This document shows, piece by piece, positions 1 through 6,205 of a DNA stretch of 12,381 nucleotides. The first letter of the stretch is position 1; each line of letters opens with the position of its first letter. Source of the stretch: an uncultured Oscillospiraceae bacterium. Its GTDB lineage: Bacteria; Bacillota; Clostridia; Oscillospirales; Oscillospiraceae. The position numbers and the translations under genes were made by a program. The DNA lies in the NCBI GenBank assembly GCA_900756495.1, contig CAAEKI010000231.1, positions 1 to 12,381 on the forward strand. The letters run 5' to 3'. The notes under the pieces were generated by a model that did not search any database, had not been told where the DNA came from, and worked only from the letters and a program-made list of their open reading frames with translations.

Positions 1-141
1 CCAAGCGTTTTGCGCAGCAAAACCTTGCCGCAGGGCGGATTCATTCCGCCCGAGGAAGTCGGAGGAATGGGGTCCCTGCGGGATGGGACATCCCGTGGGG
101 CGCGCCTGGATATGGTAGAGAAGCTGAAGAGCTATCTGTAA
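1..141 (+). CDS. 3' end of an unidentified open reading frame (partial, cut by window start)
   Basis: Frame 1 is open from the first base to a TAA at 139-141, giving 46 residues that end in RLDMVEKLKSYL. That tail looks like an ordinary amphipathic C-terminus. The preceding stretch, about residues 2-34, is encoded by a segment holding three perfect 7-bp hairpins, so it may be a repeat element read in frame rather than native protein. No family could be recognised from this fragment. The terminator at 221-256 follows about 80 bases later in the same orientation, which fits this being the last gene of an upstream transcript. It could also be a non-coding tail with a chance open frame, and confidence is low for that reason. 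Confidence 0.35.
   Translation, partial: PSVLRSKTLPQGGFIPPEEVGGMGSLRDGTSRGARLDMVEKLKSYL
7..95. repeat. Cluster of three short perfect hairpins (REP-like segment)
   Basis: Three stem-loops follow one another, each with a perfect 7-bp stem and a 3-5 base loop. They are GTTTTGC/GCAAAAC (7-13 with 17-23), GGGCGGA/TCCGCCC (33-39 with 45-51) and CGGGATG/CATCCCG (79-85 with 89-95). Three such structures within 89 bases is more than expected from ordinary coding DNA. This arrangement is typical of dispersed palindromic repeats in clostridial genomes. That it is dispersed is inference, because only one copy lies in this window. Confidence 0.5.
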
Positions 142-220
142 ACGCAGAGACCTGTGCTGGGCAGCGGCTGCCCCGGCGCGACCGGGCACACAGCGAAGCA
201 CTGTCTGAAATAACAAAAAA

Positions 221-256
221 ATCCGGGGATCGGCCTGCTGCCGGTCCCCGGATTTT
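221..256 (+). terminator. Strong intrinsic terminator
   Basis: Arms ATCCGGGGATCGG (221-233) and CCGGTCCCCGGAT (241-253) pair over 13 bp with one G-U wobble around a 7-base loop. A run of five T (252-256) follows. A run of A (214-221) precedes the stem, so the element could also act on minus-strand transcripts. It separates the upstream gene from the thiamine operon. Confidence 0.9.
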
Positions 257-386
257 TCCCCTGCGGGAGCTTGTTCACAGCAGCGGTGTTTGAGCGGCAA
301 AGGGAGCGCGGGCAGCAGAGGGCTGGGAAGCGTGCATGAGAGAGCTTGTTTATAGGGAACAGACAGGAGAATTTTAACTATACCAC
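257..386. other. Non-coding spacer upstream of the thiamine operon promoter
   Basis: I see no coding frame with a ribosome site on either strand and no recognised RNA. Two similar short words, GGAGCTTGTTCACAG near 266 and GAGCTTGTTTATAGG near 343, form a loose direct repeat of unknown meaning. Confidence 0.4.
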
Positions 387-415
387 TTGCCACCGCATGT
401 TTATGGGTGTATAAT
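387..415 (+). promoter_or_regulatory. Sigma-A type promoter of the thiamine operon
   Basis: A -35 box TTGCCA (387-392, one mismatch to TTGACA) and a perfect -10 box TATAAT (410-415) are separated by exactly 17 bases. The predicted transcription start is near 421-423, immediately before the first TPP aptamer. This is the expected position for a riboswitch-controlled leader. Confidence 0.87.
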
Positions 416-427
416 AAAGCACAAGTA

Positions 428-518
428 AATAACAGGGGAGCTTGCAGAAGCAGGCTGAGAGGAAGGTGTGCCCTTCGACCCTTCACCTGATACGGATAAT
501 GCCGTCGTAGGAAGTAAT
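428..518 (+). promoter_or_regulatory. TPP riboswitch aptamer 1 (THI element)
   Basis: The conserved blocks of the thiamine pyrophosphate aptamer appear in order: GGGGAGC (435-441), GGCTGAGAGG (452-461), ACCTGATACGGATAATGCC (485-503) and GTAGGAAG (507-514). The AAGGTG and CACCT segments around ACCCTTCGACCC form the P4/P5 arm that contacts the pyrophosphate end. The P3 arm is very short. The closing P1 helix is weak by eye. TPP binding should favour the terminator at 535-569 and so reduce transcription of thiW-thiM-thiE-HAD-thiD-thiC. Identification rests on sequence match to the well-known family. Confidence 0.97.
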
Positions 519-534
519 ACCCATGCAGGGTTTC

Positions 535-569
535 CAGGGGGCATCCGAGAGCGGTGCCTCCTGTTTTTT
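535..569 (+). terminator. Intrinsic terminator of riboswitch 1
   Basis: CAGGGGGCATCCG (535-547) pairs with CGGTGCCTCCTG (552-563), with one G-U pair, one bulged T and loop AGAG. Six T (564-569) follow. It lies about 20 bases after the first aptamer, the normal distance for a transcriptional expression platform. Just upstream, ACCC (519-522) can pair with GGGT, offering a small alternative fold. Confidence 0.92.
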
Positions 570-573
570 ACAT

Positions 574-691
574 AACTGAATCGCAGGGGAGCTTGCGGAC
601 GCGGCCTGCCGCCGTCCACACAGGCTGAGAGGAAGGTAGACCCTTCGACCCTTTTACCTGATGCGGATAATGCCGCCGTAGGAAGCCAGTT
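574..691 (+). promoter_or_regulatory. TPP riboswitch aptamer 2 (THI element, extended P3)
   Basis: A second complete THI element shows CAGGGGAGC (584-592), CAGGCTGAGAGGAAGGT (621-637), ACCCTTCGACCC, TACCTGATGCGGATAATGCC and GTAGGAAG. AACTG (574-578) and CAGTT (687-691) can close P1. Unlike aptamer 1, P3 carries an added hairpin at 597-617 (GGACG with CGTCC plus an inner CGGC/GCCG pairing with one bulge). Long stretches are identical to aptamer 1, suggesting the pair arose by duplication. It lies on the same transcript, before thiW, and has its own terminator. Confidence 0.97.
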
Positions 692-700
692 GCAGGTTTT

Positions 701-735
701 GCAGGAGGCGCCCATCAGGCTGCCTCCTGCTTTTT
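701..735 (+). terminator. Intrinsic terminator of riboswitch 2
   Basis: GCAGGAGGC (701-709) pairs perfectly with GCCTCCTGC (722-730), followed by five T (731-735). The upper part, with GCCC and AGGC, can extend the stem imperfectly. It starts about 10 bases after the second aptamer, so both aptamers are followed by independent transcription-termination platforms. Confidence 0.92.
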
Positions 736-955
736 CAGTTCATTCTTTTTGCGAAAGGAGCGGTACGGCATCTGCGGTGAGCCCGCAGCGGACTGAGGGG
801 GAGCGCCCTGAGTCTGTATGACAGCGATGGGAAGCCGTGTTCCGGCGTGAGAGGAGGCCAGTCAGCCTCGACCGACCGTCCAGGCAGCCCCCTGAGGGGC
901 GTACTGGATCGATTTTCGGGAAGCGCCGCTGTTAGAAGCCGTTTCCTCAATATGC
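736..955 (+). other. Long untranslated leader between the riboswitches and thiW
   Basis: About 235 bases separate the second terminator from the thiW start. I see no convincing gene. Local hairpins are present: CTGCGG/CCGCAG (772-777 with 783-788), a GACT...AGTC stem just after it, and GCCCC/GGGGC around 890-903. An open frame continues through here in the plus strand but lacks a start with a ribosome site and overlaps thiW out of frame. Function is unknown. Confidence 0.4.
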
Positions 956-970
956 AAAAGGAGTTGTTGC

Positions 971-1492
971 ATGATGAAGCAGACCAATGTGAAGAAGCTG
1001 GCCATAGCCGCGGTGTTCTGTGCGGTGGCTGTTGTCGGAAGTATGTTTTCCTTCCCTGTCTTTGGCAGCAAATGTTCGCCTGTACAGCACATGGTGAATA
1101 TCCTGTGCGCCGTTTTGCTGGGCCCGGGGTATGGCGTCGGCGCGGCCTTTGCCGCGTCCCTCATCCGGAACCTGTTGGGCCTTGGATCCCTGATGGCCTT
1201 TCCCGGCAGTATGCTGGGCGCGCTGTGCTGCGGACTGGTTTACAGAGTATTTAGAAATATTCCCGCCACCCTGTTGGGGGAAGTATTTGGCACGTCGGTG
1301 CTGGGCGGGCTGTGTGCCTATCCCGTCGCCATTTTTTTGATGGGGCAGAGCGCGGCTGAGATTGCGTTTTACGCCTATATCGTCCCCTTCCTGATTTCAA
1401 CGGCGGCGGGGGCGATTATTGCAGGTGCCCTGATCTACTGCCTGAAGCAAGCCGGGGCTCTGAGCACCATGCAGGAGAGATTGAGCCAATGA
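971..1492 (+). CDS. thiW: ThiW, S component of an ECF-type transporter for the thiazole precursor of thiamine
   Basis: This 173-residue membrane protein has about five to six hydrophobic segments, at roughly residues 8-29, 42-70, 75-95, 100-126 and 132-158. The GSKCSPVQHMVN stretch after the first helix and the LLGPGYGVGAA segment are typical of the ThiW family. ThiW members are predicted substrate-binding (S) subunits that work with shared energizing subunits (EcfT, EcfA) to import hydroxyethylthiazole. Those subunits are not in this window. AAAAGGAG (956-963) lies 7 bases before the ATG; a second ATG follows at 974. Its position directly after two TPP riboswitches and just before thiM supports the substrate assignment. 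The stop overlaps a possible ATGA start of thiM. Confidence 0.93.
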   Translation: MMKQTNVKKLAIAAVFCAVAVVGSMFSFPVFGSKCSPVQHMVNILCAVLLGPGYGVGAAFAASLIRNLLGLGSLMAFPGSMLGALCCGLVYRVFRNIPATLLGEVFGTSVLGGLCAYPVAIFLMGQSAAEIAFYAYIVPFLISTAAGAIIAGALIYCLKQAGALSTMQERLSQ

Positions 1493-1503
1493 GGAGAGCT
1501 GAG

Positions 1504-2325
1504 ATGTTTGCACCCATATTGGAACGGGTGAGAAGCAGCAGGCCGCTGATTCACAGTATCACCAACTATGTGACGGTCAACGACTGCGCCAATATGCTCC
1601 TCGCCTGCGGCGCCTCGCCGATTATGGCCGACGATAGGGAGGAGGCAGAGGAGATCACCGCCCTGTGCAGCGGACTGACTATCAATATCGGTACGCTGAA
1701 CAGCCGCACCATCCCCTCCATGCTGGCGGCCGGCAGGAGGGCCAACGAGCTGAACCACCCCGTGGTGCTCGACCCGGTGGGAGCCGGCGCCTCCAGTCTG
1801 CGCACGGAGACGGCGCTGAAGCTGCTGGAGGAAGTGCGCTTTGCGGCCGTCCGGGGCAATATCTCTGAAATCAAAGCGCTGTCGTCAGGGCGCGGCACCA
1901 CCAGAGGGGTGGATGCAGATGTGGCGGACAGGGTTACGGAGGAAAACCTGCAGGAGGCCGTGGACTTTGCAAAATCATTTGCGGCAAATCTGAACACGGT
2001 TGCCGCTGTTACCGGGGCCATTGACATTGTAACAGACGGGAAGAGGGCGTACTGCATCCGCAACGGTCACCCTGACATGGGCGCGGTGACCGGAACAGGC
2101 TGCCAGCTCTCCGCAATGACGGCCGCCTTTGTGGCCGCAAACCCGGAGCGGCCGCTTGAAGCGGCGGCCGCCGCTGTCTGCGCCATGGGACTGGCCGGCG
2201 AGATTGCCCACCAGAGGCTCACCCCTATGGACGGGAATGCCTCTTACAGGAATTATATCATTGACGCGGTGTATCGTCTCACACCGACGCAGCTGGAGAG
2301 AGGCGCAAATTATGAAGTGCGATAA
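1504..2325 (+). CDS. thiM: Hydroxyethylthiazole kinase
   Basis: ThiM phosphorylates 4-methyl-5-(2-hydroxyethyl)thiazole with ATP, salvaging the thiazole half of thiamine. The 273-residue product shows the family segments NYVTVNDCANMLLACGASP (from residue 21), LDPVGAGASSLR, VRGNISEI, and the phosphate-binding GAVTGTGCQLSA with its conserved cysteine at about residue 200. The length is normal. I prefer the ATG at 1504 because GAGGAG (1491-1496) lies 7 bases upstream and MFAPILERV matches the usual N-terminus. An ATG at 1489, overlapping the thiW stop as ATGA, is in frame and would add five residues. The gene next to it, thiW, would supply the substrate, and thiE starts inside its 3' end. Confidence 0.96.
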   Translation: MFAPILERVRSSRPLIHSITNYVTVNDCANMLLACGASPIMADDREEAEEITALCSGLTINIGTLNSRTIPSMLAAGRRANELNHPVVLDPVGAGASSLRTETALKLLEEVRFAAVRGNISEIKALSSGRGTTRGVDADVADRVTEENLQEAVDFAKSFAANLNTVAAVTGAIDIVTDGKRAYCIRNGHPDMGAVTGTGCQLSAMTAAFVAANPERPLEAAAAAVCAMGLAGEIAHQRLTPMDGNASYRNYIIDAVYRLTPTQLERGANYEVR

Positions 2326-2956
2326 GAGGCACATGCTGCTCTACGCAGTCACCGATCGGGCATGGACAGGAAGACAGACGCTGTACCAGCAGGTGGAGGC
2401 CGCCCTGAGGGGCGGCGCTACCTGTATCCAGCTGCGGGAAAAAGAGCTGGACGAGGAGGCGTTTCTGTCGGAGGCCATGGAGATTTCGGCCCTGTGCAGG
2501 CGCTATGGGGTCCCCTTTTTCGTCAACGACAATGTGGAGATTGCCGTTGCGTGCGGCGCGGACGGCGTCCATGTGGGACAGGAGGATATGGCGGCGTCCA
2601 ATGTGCGCCGCAGGGTAGGCGGCCGGATGATGATCGGCGTCTCTGTGCACAGCGTGGAGGAGGCCCTGGAGGCGGTCAACAGCGGCGCAGACTGCCTGGG
2701 CGTCGGCGCAATGTTCGCCACAGCCACCAAGGCGGATGCGCCGGTTCTGCCGCTGGAGACCCTCCGGGACATCTGCCGTGCGGTTCCAGTGCCGGTGGTG
2801 GCCATCGGCGGGATCGGAAAAGAGAATATGATGCGGCTGGCAGGATCCGGTGTGGCCGGCGTTGCGCTTGTCAGCGCTATTTTTGCAGCGGAAGATATTG
2901 AAAAAGAGTGCCGTGAGCTGCGCGTACGCGCAGAGCAGATGGTGAACACGCCGTGA
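2312..2956 (+). CDS. thiE: Thiamine-phosphate synthase
   Basis: ThiE joins HMP pyrophosphate and thiazole phosphate to give thiamine monophosphate. The 214-residue TIM-barrel protein carries LYAVTDR (9-15), QLREKELDEE (40-49, pyrophosphate and metal binding), FFVNDN (69-74), DGVHVGQED (84-92), IGVSVHS, LGVGAMFATATK and VVAIGGIGKEN. The ATG at 2312 lies within the end of thiM, giving a 14-base overlap. GGAGAGAGG (2295-2303) lies 8 bases upstream of it. An upstream in-frame extension to about 2129 is open but lies inside thiM and is not needed. A second ATG is at 2333. The stop codon overlaps the GTG start of the next gene, so translation is probably coupled. Confidence 0.96.
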   Translation: MKCDKRHMLLYAVTDRAWTGRQTLYQQVEAALRGGATCIQLREKELDEEAFLSEAMEISALCRRYGVPFFVNDNVEIAVACGADGVHVGQEDMAASNVRRRVGGRMMIGVSVHSVEEALEAVNSGADCLGVGAMFATATKADAPVLPLETLRDICRAVPVPVVAIGGIGKENMMRLAGSGVAGVALVSAIFAAEDIEKECRELRVRAEQMVNTP

Positions 2957-3615
2957 TCCGCGGCGCAATCTTTGATTTTGACGGCACGCTGTTTGATTCC
3001 ATGTCCGTCTGGGAGACGGCGGGAGAGGTGTATCTGCGCAGCGCCGGCTGCGAGCCGGAGCGGGATTTGCAGAAGGTTTTAAAGCCGATGAGCCTGCTTC
3101 AGGCCGCAGGCTATCTGAAGCGGTCATACCAGCTCTCTCTGACAGAAGAGGAGATCGCAGGCGGGGTCAACAGTGTGGTGGAGGATTTCTATCTGCATAC
3201 GGTTCAGCCCAAGCCCGGCATGGGCGCATGCCTGGAAAAGCTGCAGGCTTGGGACGTGAAGATGTGCATTGCCACAGCTGCCAGCCGGTACCAGGTGGAG
3301 GCGGCGCTGCGGAGATGCGGTATGGAGCGGTTTTTTACTGAAATTCTCACCTGTACGGCTGTCGGCTGCGGCAAGGACGAGCCGATCATCTTCCGGGAAG
3401 CGCTGCGGCGCCTGCAGACCGGCAGGAGGGACACCATTGTGGTGGAGGACGCGCTCCATGCCATACGGACGGCCAAAGAGGATGGATTTATCACCGTCGG
3501 GGTCTACGACGCCTATGAGGACAGGCAAAGGGAGATGCGGACCTATGCGGATTTTTTCCTGGGTGAAGAGGCCGACTGGGGTGGATTTTGGAGGTTTATC
3601 GCACAGATATCGTGA
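2953..3615 (+). CDS. HAD-superfamily phosphatase (subfamily IA type) in the thiamine operon
   Basis: The 220-residue protein has all four HAD motifs: FDFDGTLFDS with catalytic D8 and D10, a threonine at about 108 in CIATAAS, K141 in CGKDEP, and the acidic motif VVEDALHA with E165 and D166. A helical cap of roughly 65 residues follows motif I. It starts with GTG in a GTGA overlap with the thiE stop. I see no strong ribosome site, so expression likely depends on translational coupling to thiE. HAD-IA enzymes remove phosphate from small metabolites, and specificity cannot be read from these motifs. The position between thiE and thiD suggests dephosphorylation of thiamine phosphate or a related intermediate, which is inference. 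A beta-phosphoglucomutase-like or general sugar-phosphate phosphatase is the alternative. Confidence 0.9.
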   Translation: MIRGAIFDFDGTLFDSMSVWETAGEVYLRSAGCEPERDLQKVLKPMSLLQAAGYLKRSYQLSLTEEEIAGGVNSVVEDFYLHTVQPKPGMGACLEKLQAWDVKMCIATAASRYQVEAALRRCGMERFFTEILTCTAVGCGKDEPIIFREALRRLQTGRRDTIVVEDALHAIRTAKEDGFITVGVYDAYEDRQREMRTYADFFLGEEADWGGFWRFIAQIS

Positions 3616-3645
3616 GCGCGCTCCCAATATCGGACCGGGCGCGCT
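3615..3645 (+). other. Intergenic hairpin between the HAD gene and thiD
   Basis: AGCGCGC (3615-3621) pairs perfectly with GCGCGCT (3639-3645) around a 17-base loop. There is no T run, so it is unlikely to be a terminator. It sits just before the strong ribosome site of thiD and might serve in RNA processing or in uncoupling thiD translation. Confidence 0.4.
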
Positions 3646-3664
3646 GTAAAAGGAGGAGACCACT

Positions 3665-4468
3665 GTGAAGACAGCGCTATCCATCGCTGGCAGCGACTGC
3701 AGCGGAGGCGCCGGTATCCAGGCCGATTTAAAAACGATGACCATGAACGGCGTGTACGCCATGAGTGCGATTACCGCCCTGACGGCACAGAACACGACCG
3801 GCGTGACGGCCATTGTGGAAGTGGAGCCTGCCTTTTTGCAGCGGCAGCTTGACATGATTTTTACCGACATCCGGCCTGATGCGGTAAAGATCGGCATGGT
3901 CTCCAACGCAGGACTGATAGAGATTATCGCACAGAGGCTCTCCTTCTATCGGGCCGAAAACATTGTGGTTGACCCTGTCATGGTTGCAACATCCGGATCC
4001 CGGCTGACGGAGTCTGAAGCGGTTGCCGCGCTGAAAAGCAGGCTGTTCCCGCTGGCGGCCCTTGTCACGCCGAACCTGCCGGAGGCGGAGGTCCTCTCCG
4101 GCATGACCGTCCGGAGCGAGGCGGATATGGCCGCCGCGGCAAAATACATCGGCGAGAGCTGCGGCTGTGCGGTCCTCCTGAAGGGCGGCCACAGCGTAAA
4201 GAGCGCCGACGACCTGCTTTACGCCCATGGAGCGTACAGGTGGTTCCGCGGGAGACGCATCGGCAACCCCAATACCCATGGAACCGGCTGTACCCTGTCC
4301 AGCGCCGTTGCATCCAATCTGGCAAAGGGATACGATCTGGAGACGGCGGTCCAAAGGGCAAAGGATTACATATCCGGCGCGCTTGCCGCGATGCTTGATT
4401 TGGGGAAGGGCGCAGGGCCGTTGAACCATGCCTTTGACCTCGCCGGCCGCTTTGCCGAAGAGAAATAG
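3665..4468 (+). CDS. thiD: Hydroxymethylpyrimidine/phosphomethylpyrimidine kinase
   Basis: ThiD phosphorylates HMP to HMP-P and then to HMP-PP, the pyrimidine substrate of ThiE. The 267-residue ribokinase-fold protein has AGSDCSGGAGIQADLKT (8-24), the VDPVMVATSGS segment, TPNLPEAEVLSG, VLLKGGH and HGTGCTLSSA with the catalytic cysteine near residue 209. The ending DLGKGAGPLNHAF is usual for the family. The start is GTG at 3665, 5 bases after AAAAGGAGGAGA (3648-3659), one of the strongest ribosome sites in the window. It lies 49 bases after the HAD gene and 93 bases before thiC, so all are probably one transcript. Confidence 0.96.
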   Translation: MKTALSIAGSDCSGGAGIQADLKTMTMNGVYAMSAITALTAQNTTGVTAIVEVEPAFLQRQLDMIFTDIRPDAVKIGMVSNAGLIEIIAQRLSFYRAENIVVDPVMVATSGSRLTESEAVAALKSRLFPLAALVTPNLPEAEVLSGMTVRSEADMAAAAKYIGESCGCAVLLKGGHSVKSADDLLYAHGAYRWFRGRRIGNPNTHGTGCTLSSAVASNLAKGYDLETAVQRAKDYISGALAAMLDLGKGAGPLNHAFDLAGRFAEEK

Positions 4469-4561
4469 AACGCAGCGTTTCAAGCTGGTTTTTGCGGGCA
4501 TCCGTTTGCCCCTGCGAGTGGTTGCCTGATAAAAAAACGATATCAAAAGGAGAGCGGCAGG

Positions 4562-5866
4562 ATGAGAAATTATACCACCCAAATGGACGCGGCCAAAAGA
4601 GGCATTGTCACCCCCGAAATGAAAGCGGTGGCCGCAAAGGAATACCGTACCGAGGAGGAGATCCGCGCGCTTGTGGCGGCAGGACAGGTGGCCATCTGCG
4701 CCAACCGGCTGCACATCTGTCTCGATCCCAACGGCGTGGGCTCCATGCTCCGCACCAAGATCAATGTCAATCTCGGCGTATCCCGCGACTGCAAGGACTA
4801 CGATATCGAGATGCAGAAGGTTATGGCCGCTGTGAATATGGGCGCCGAGGCGATCATGGATCTCTCCTCCCACGGCAATACCCAGCCCTTCCGCAAAAAG
4901 CTGACGGGCGAGTGCCCCGCTATGGTAGGCACGGTTCCGGTCTATGACAGTGTCATTCACTATCAGAGAGATCTGGCGACGCTGTCCGCAAAGGATTTTA
5001 TTGACGTCGTCCGCCTCCATGCCGAGGACGGCGTGGACTTTGTCACCCTCCACTGCGGCATTACGCGCAAGACCATTGAACAGATCAAAAAGCACAAGCG
5101 GAAAATGAACATCGTCTCCCGGGGCGGCTCCCTTGTGTTTGCCTGGATGAGCATGACCGGAGAGGAGAACCCCTTTTATGAGTACTTCGACGAAATCCTG
5201 GACATCTGCCGCACGTATGACGTGACGATCTCCCTGGGGGACGCCTGCCGTCCCGGCTGCCTTGCCGACGGCAGCGACGTCTGCCAGATTGAGGAGCTGG
5301 TGCGCCTGGGCGAGCTGACCAAGCGCGCCTGGGCGAAAGATGTTCAGGTAATGGTGGAGGGGCCCGGACATATGCCCATGGATCAGATCGAGGCCAACAT
5401 GAAGATCCAGCAGACTATCTGCATGGGAGCGCCCTTCTATGTGCTCGGCCCCATCGTGACGGATATTGCCCCCGGATACGACCATATTACCTCCGCGATT
5501 GGCGGCGCAATCGCCGCCTCGGCTGGCGCGGCCTTCCTGTGCTATGTCACGCCTGCCGAGCACCTGGCCCTCCCCAATGTGGAGGACGTCAAGCAGGGCA
5601 TTATCGCCTCCAGGATTGCCGCCCATGCTGCGGATATCGCCAAGAAGGTGCCCCACGCGAGGGACCTGGACGACGCCATGGCGGACGCCAGACGCACCTT
5701 TGACTGGGAAAAGCAGTGGGAGTGCGCCATAGATCCGGAGACGGCAAAGCGTATCCGCGACGGCAGGGCGCCGGAGTATGAGGACAGCTGCTCCATGTGT
5801 GGCAAGTTCTGTGCCGTCAGGAGCATGAACAAGGCGCTGAGCGGCGAATACATCGATATTCTCTAG
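4562..5866 (+). CDS. thiC: Phosphomethylpyrimidine synthase (radical SAM)
   Basis: ThiC converts aminoimidazole ribotide to HMP phosphate in a radical SAM rearrangement. The 434-residue protein is the short form lacking the long N-terminal extension of E. coli ThiC. Visible motifs are [64 protein letters not shown] and [10 protein letters not shown]. The cluster-binding cysteines near the C-terminus are C410, C413 and C417 in CSMCGKFC, spaced C-x2-C-x3-C, one residue shorter than the C-x2-C-x4-C of E. coli or B. subtilis ThiC. The segment [16 protein letters not shown] differs from the more usual IPAN-NH form. AAAAGGAGAG (4545-4554) lies 7 bases before the ATG. It is the last gene of the operon, and its TAG stop overlaps the end of a palindromic repeat. 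Confidence 0.97.
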   Translation: MRNYTTQMDAAKRGIVTPEMKAVAAKEYRTEEEIRALVAAGQVAICANRLHICLDPNGVGSMLRTKINVNLGVSRDCKDYDIEMQKVMAAVNMGAEAIMDLSSHGNTQPFRKKLTGECPAMVGTVPVYDSVIHYQRDLATLSAKDFIDVVRLHAEDGVDFVTLHCGITRKTIEQIKKHKRKMNIVSRGGSLVFAWMSMTGEENPFYEYFDEILDICRTYDVTISLGDACRPGCLADGSDVCQIEELVRLGELTKRAWAKDVQVMVEGPGHMPMDQIEANMKIQQTICMGAPFYVLGPIVTDIAPGYDHITSAIGGAIAASAGAAFLCYVTPAEHLALPNVEDVKQGIIASRIAAHAADIAKKVPHARDLDDAMADARRTFDWEKQWECAIDPETAKRIRDGRAPEYEDSCSMCGKFCAVRSMNKALSGEYIDIL

Positions 5867-6028
5867 GGCCTGTTTGAAAAATGTCAACATGCCCCACCGG
5901 CGGTCTTTTTGCCCGCTGGACGGCACAATTTTTCCTTGAAATCCGCCAGGATTCCTGCGGAAAAATTGCTTGCCAGCGGCCCAAAACTCCTCGCCGCTGA
6001 ACACATCGCCAATGTTCAAACAAGCCCT
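5865..6028. repeat. MITE-like long palindromic element with terminal inverted repeats
   Basis: The left end AGGGCCTGTTTGAA (5865-5878) matches the reverse complement of the right end, AGGGCTTGTTTGAA, at 6015-6028. The arms keep pairing inward with mismatches through a CCGCTGG-like block (GCCCGCTGG on the left, CCAGCGGCC on the right). They also pair through a perfect 10-bp CAATTTTTCC/GGAAAAATTG and an inner AATCC/GGATT around a GCCA centre. The whole 164 bases is therefore one imperfect hairpin. No transposase is inside and no clear target duplication is seen. It may also end the thiamine transcript, as no other terminator follows thiC. Being a mobile repeat is inference from structure. Confidence 0.65.
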
Positions 6029-6148
6029 GGCGGCGGCGCGGGAGCCTGCCGGATGACGCTGTGGCCGGACGCGCTTTTCCATCCCGAAGCCCTGCCGGAA
6101 AGCGGATGCGCATAAAGCAGTGGACAAGCGGGAAACTTTCCTGTAAAA

Positions 6149-6180
6149 TGTAGGGGCGGGCCTGAGTGCCCGCCCCTACA
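6149..6180. repeat. REP-like perfect hairpin upstream of the glycosyltransferase gene
   Basis: TGTAGGGGCGGGC (6149-6161) pairs perfectly with GCCCGCCCCTACA (6168-6180) around a 6-base loop. There is no T run. TGTAGGGGCG...CGCCCCTACA hairpins are, as I recall, widespread between genes in many clostridial genomes. It ends 26 bases before the next ATG and only about 8 bases before its ribosome site, so it could affect expression of that gene. Confidence 0.6.
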
Positions 6181-6205
6181 ACATTGAGAAAGGGAGTTAT
6201 CCTTC

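Noticed and set aside
401..715. A 104-codon minus-strand frame across the leader
   Set aside because: It lies exactly over two conserved TPP riboswitches and terminators, which explain the sequence fully.
2129..2311. In-frame upstream extension of thiE
   Set aside because: It would overlap thiM by almost 200 bases and adds residues not seen in ThiE. The ATG at 2312 has a good ribosome site and the usual N-terminus.
4469..4561. Possible additional regulatory RNA before thiC (AACGC-A-GCGTT palindrome and a GCGGGCA/TGCCCCTGC hairpin)
   Set aside because: None of the conserved TPP aptamer blocks occur here and there is no stem followed by a T run. It is treated as an ordinary intergenic spacer with a good ribosome site.
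3728..6127. A 799-codon open frame on the minus strand opposite thiD and thiC
   Set aside because: It is a shadow frame caused by GC-rich third positions. The plus-strand genes carry all catalytic motifs of ThiD and ThiC.
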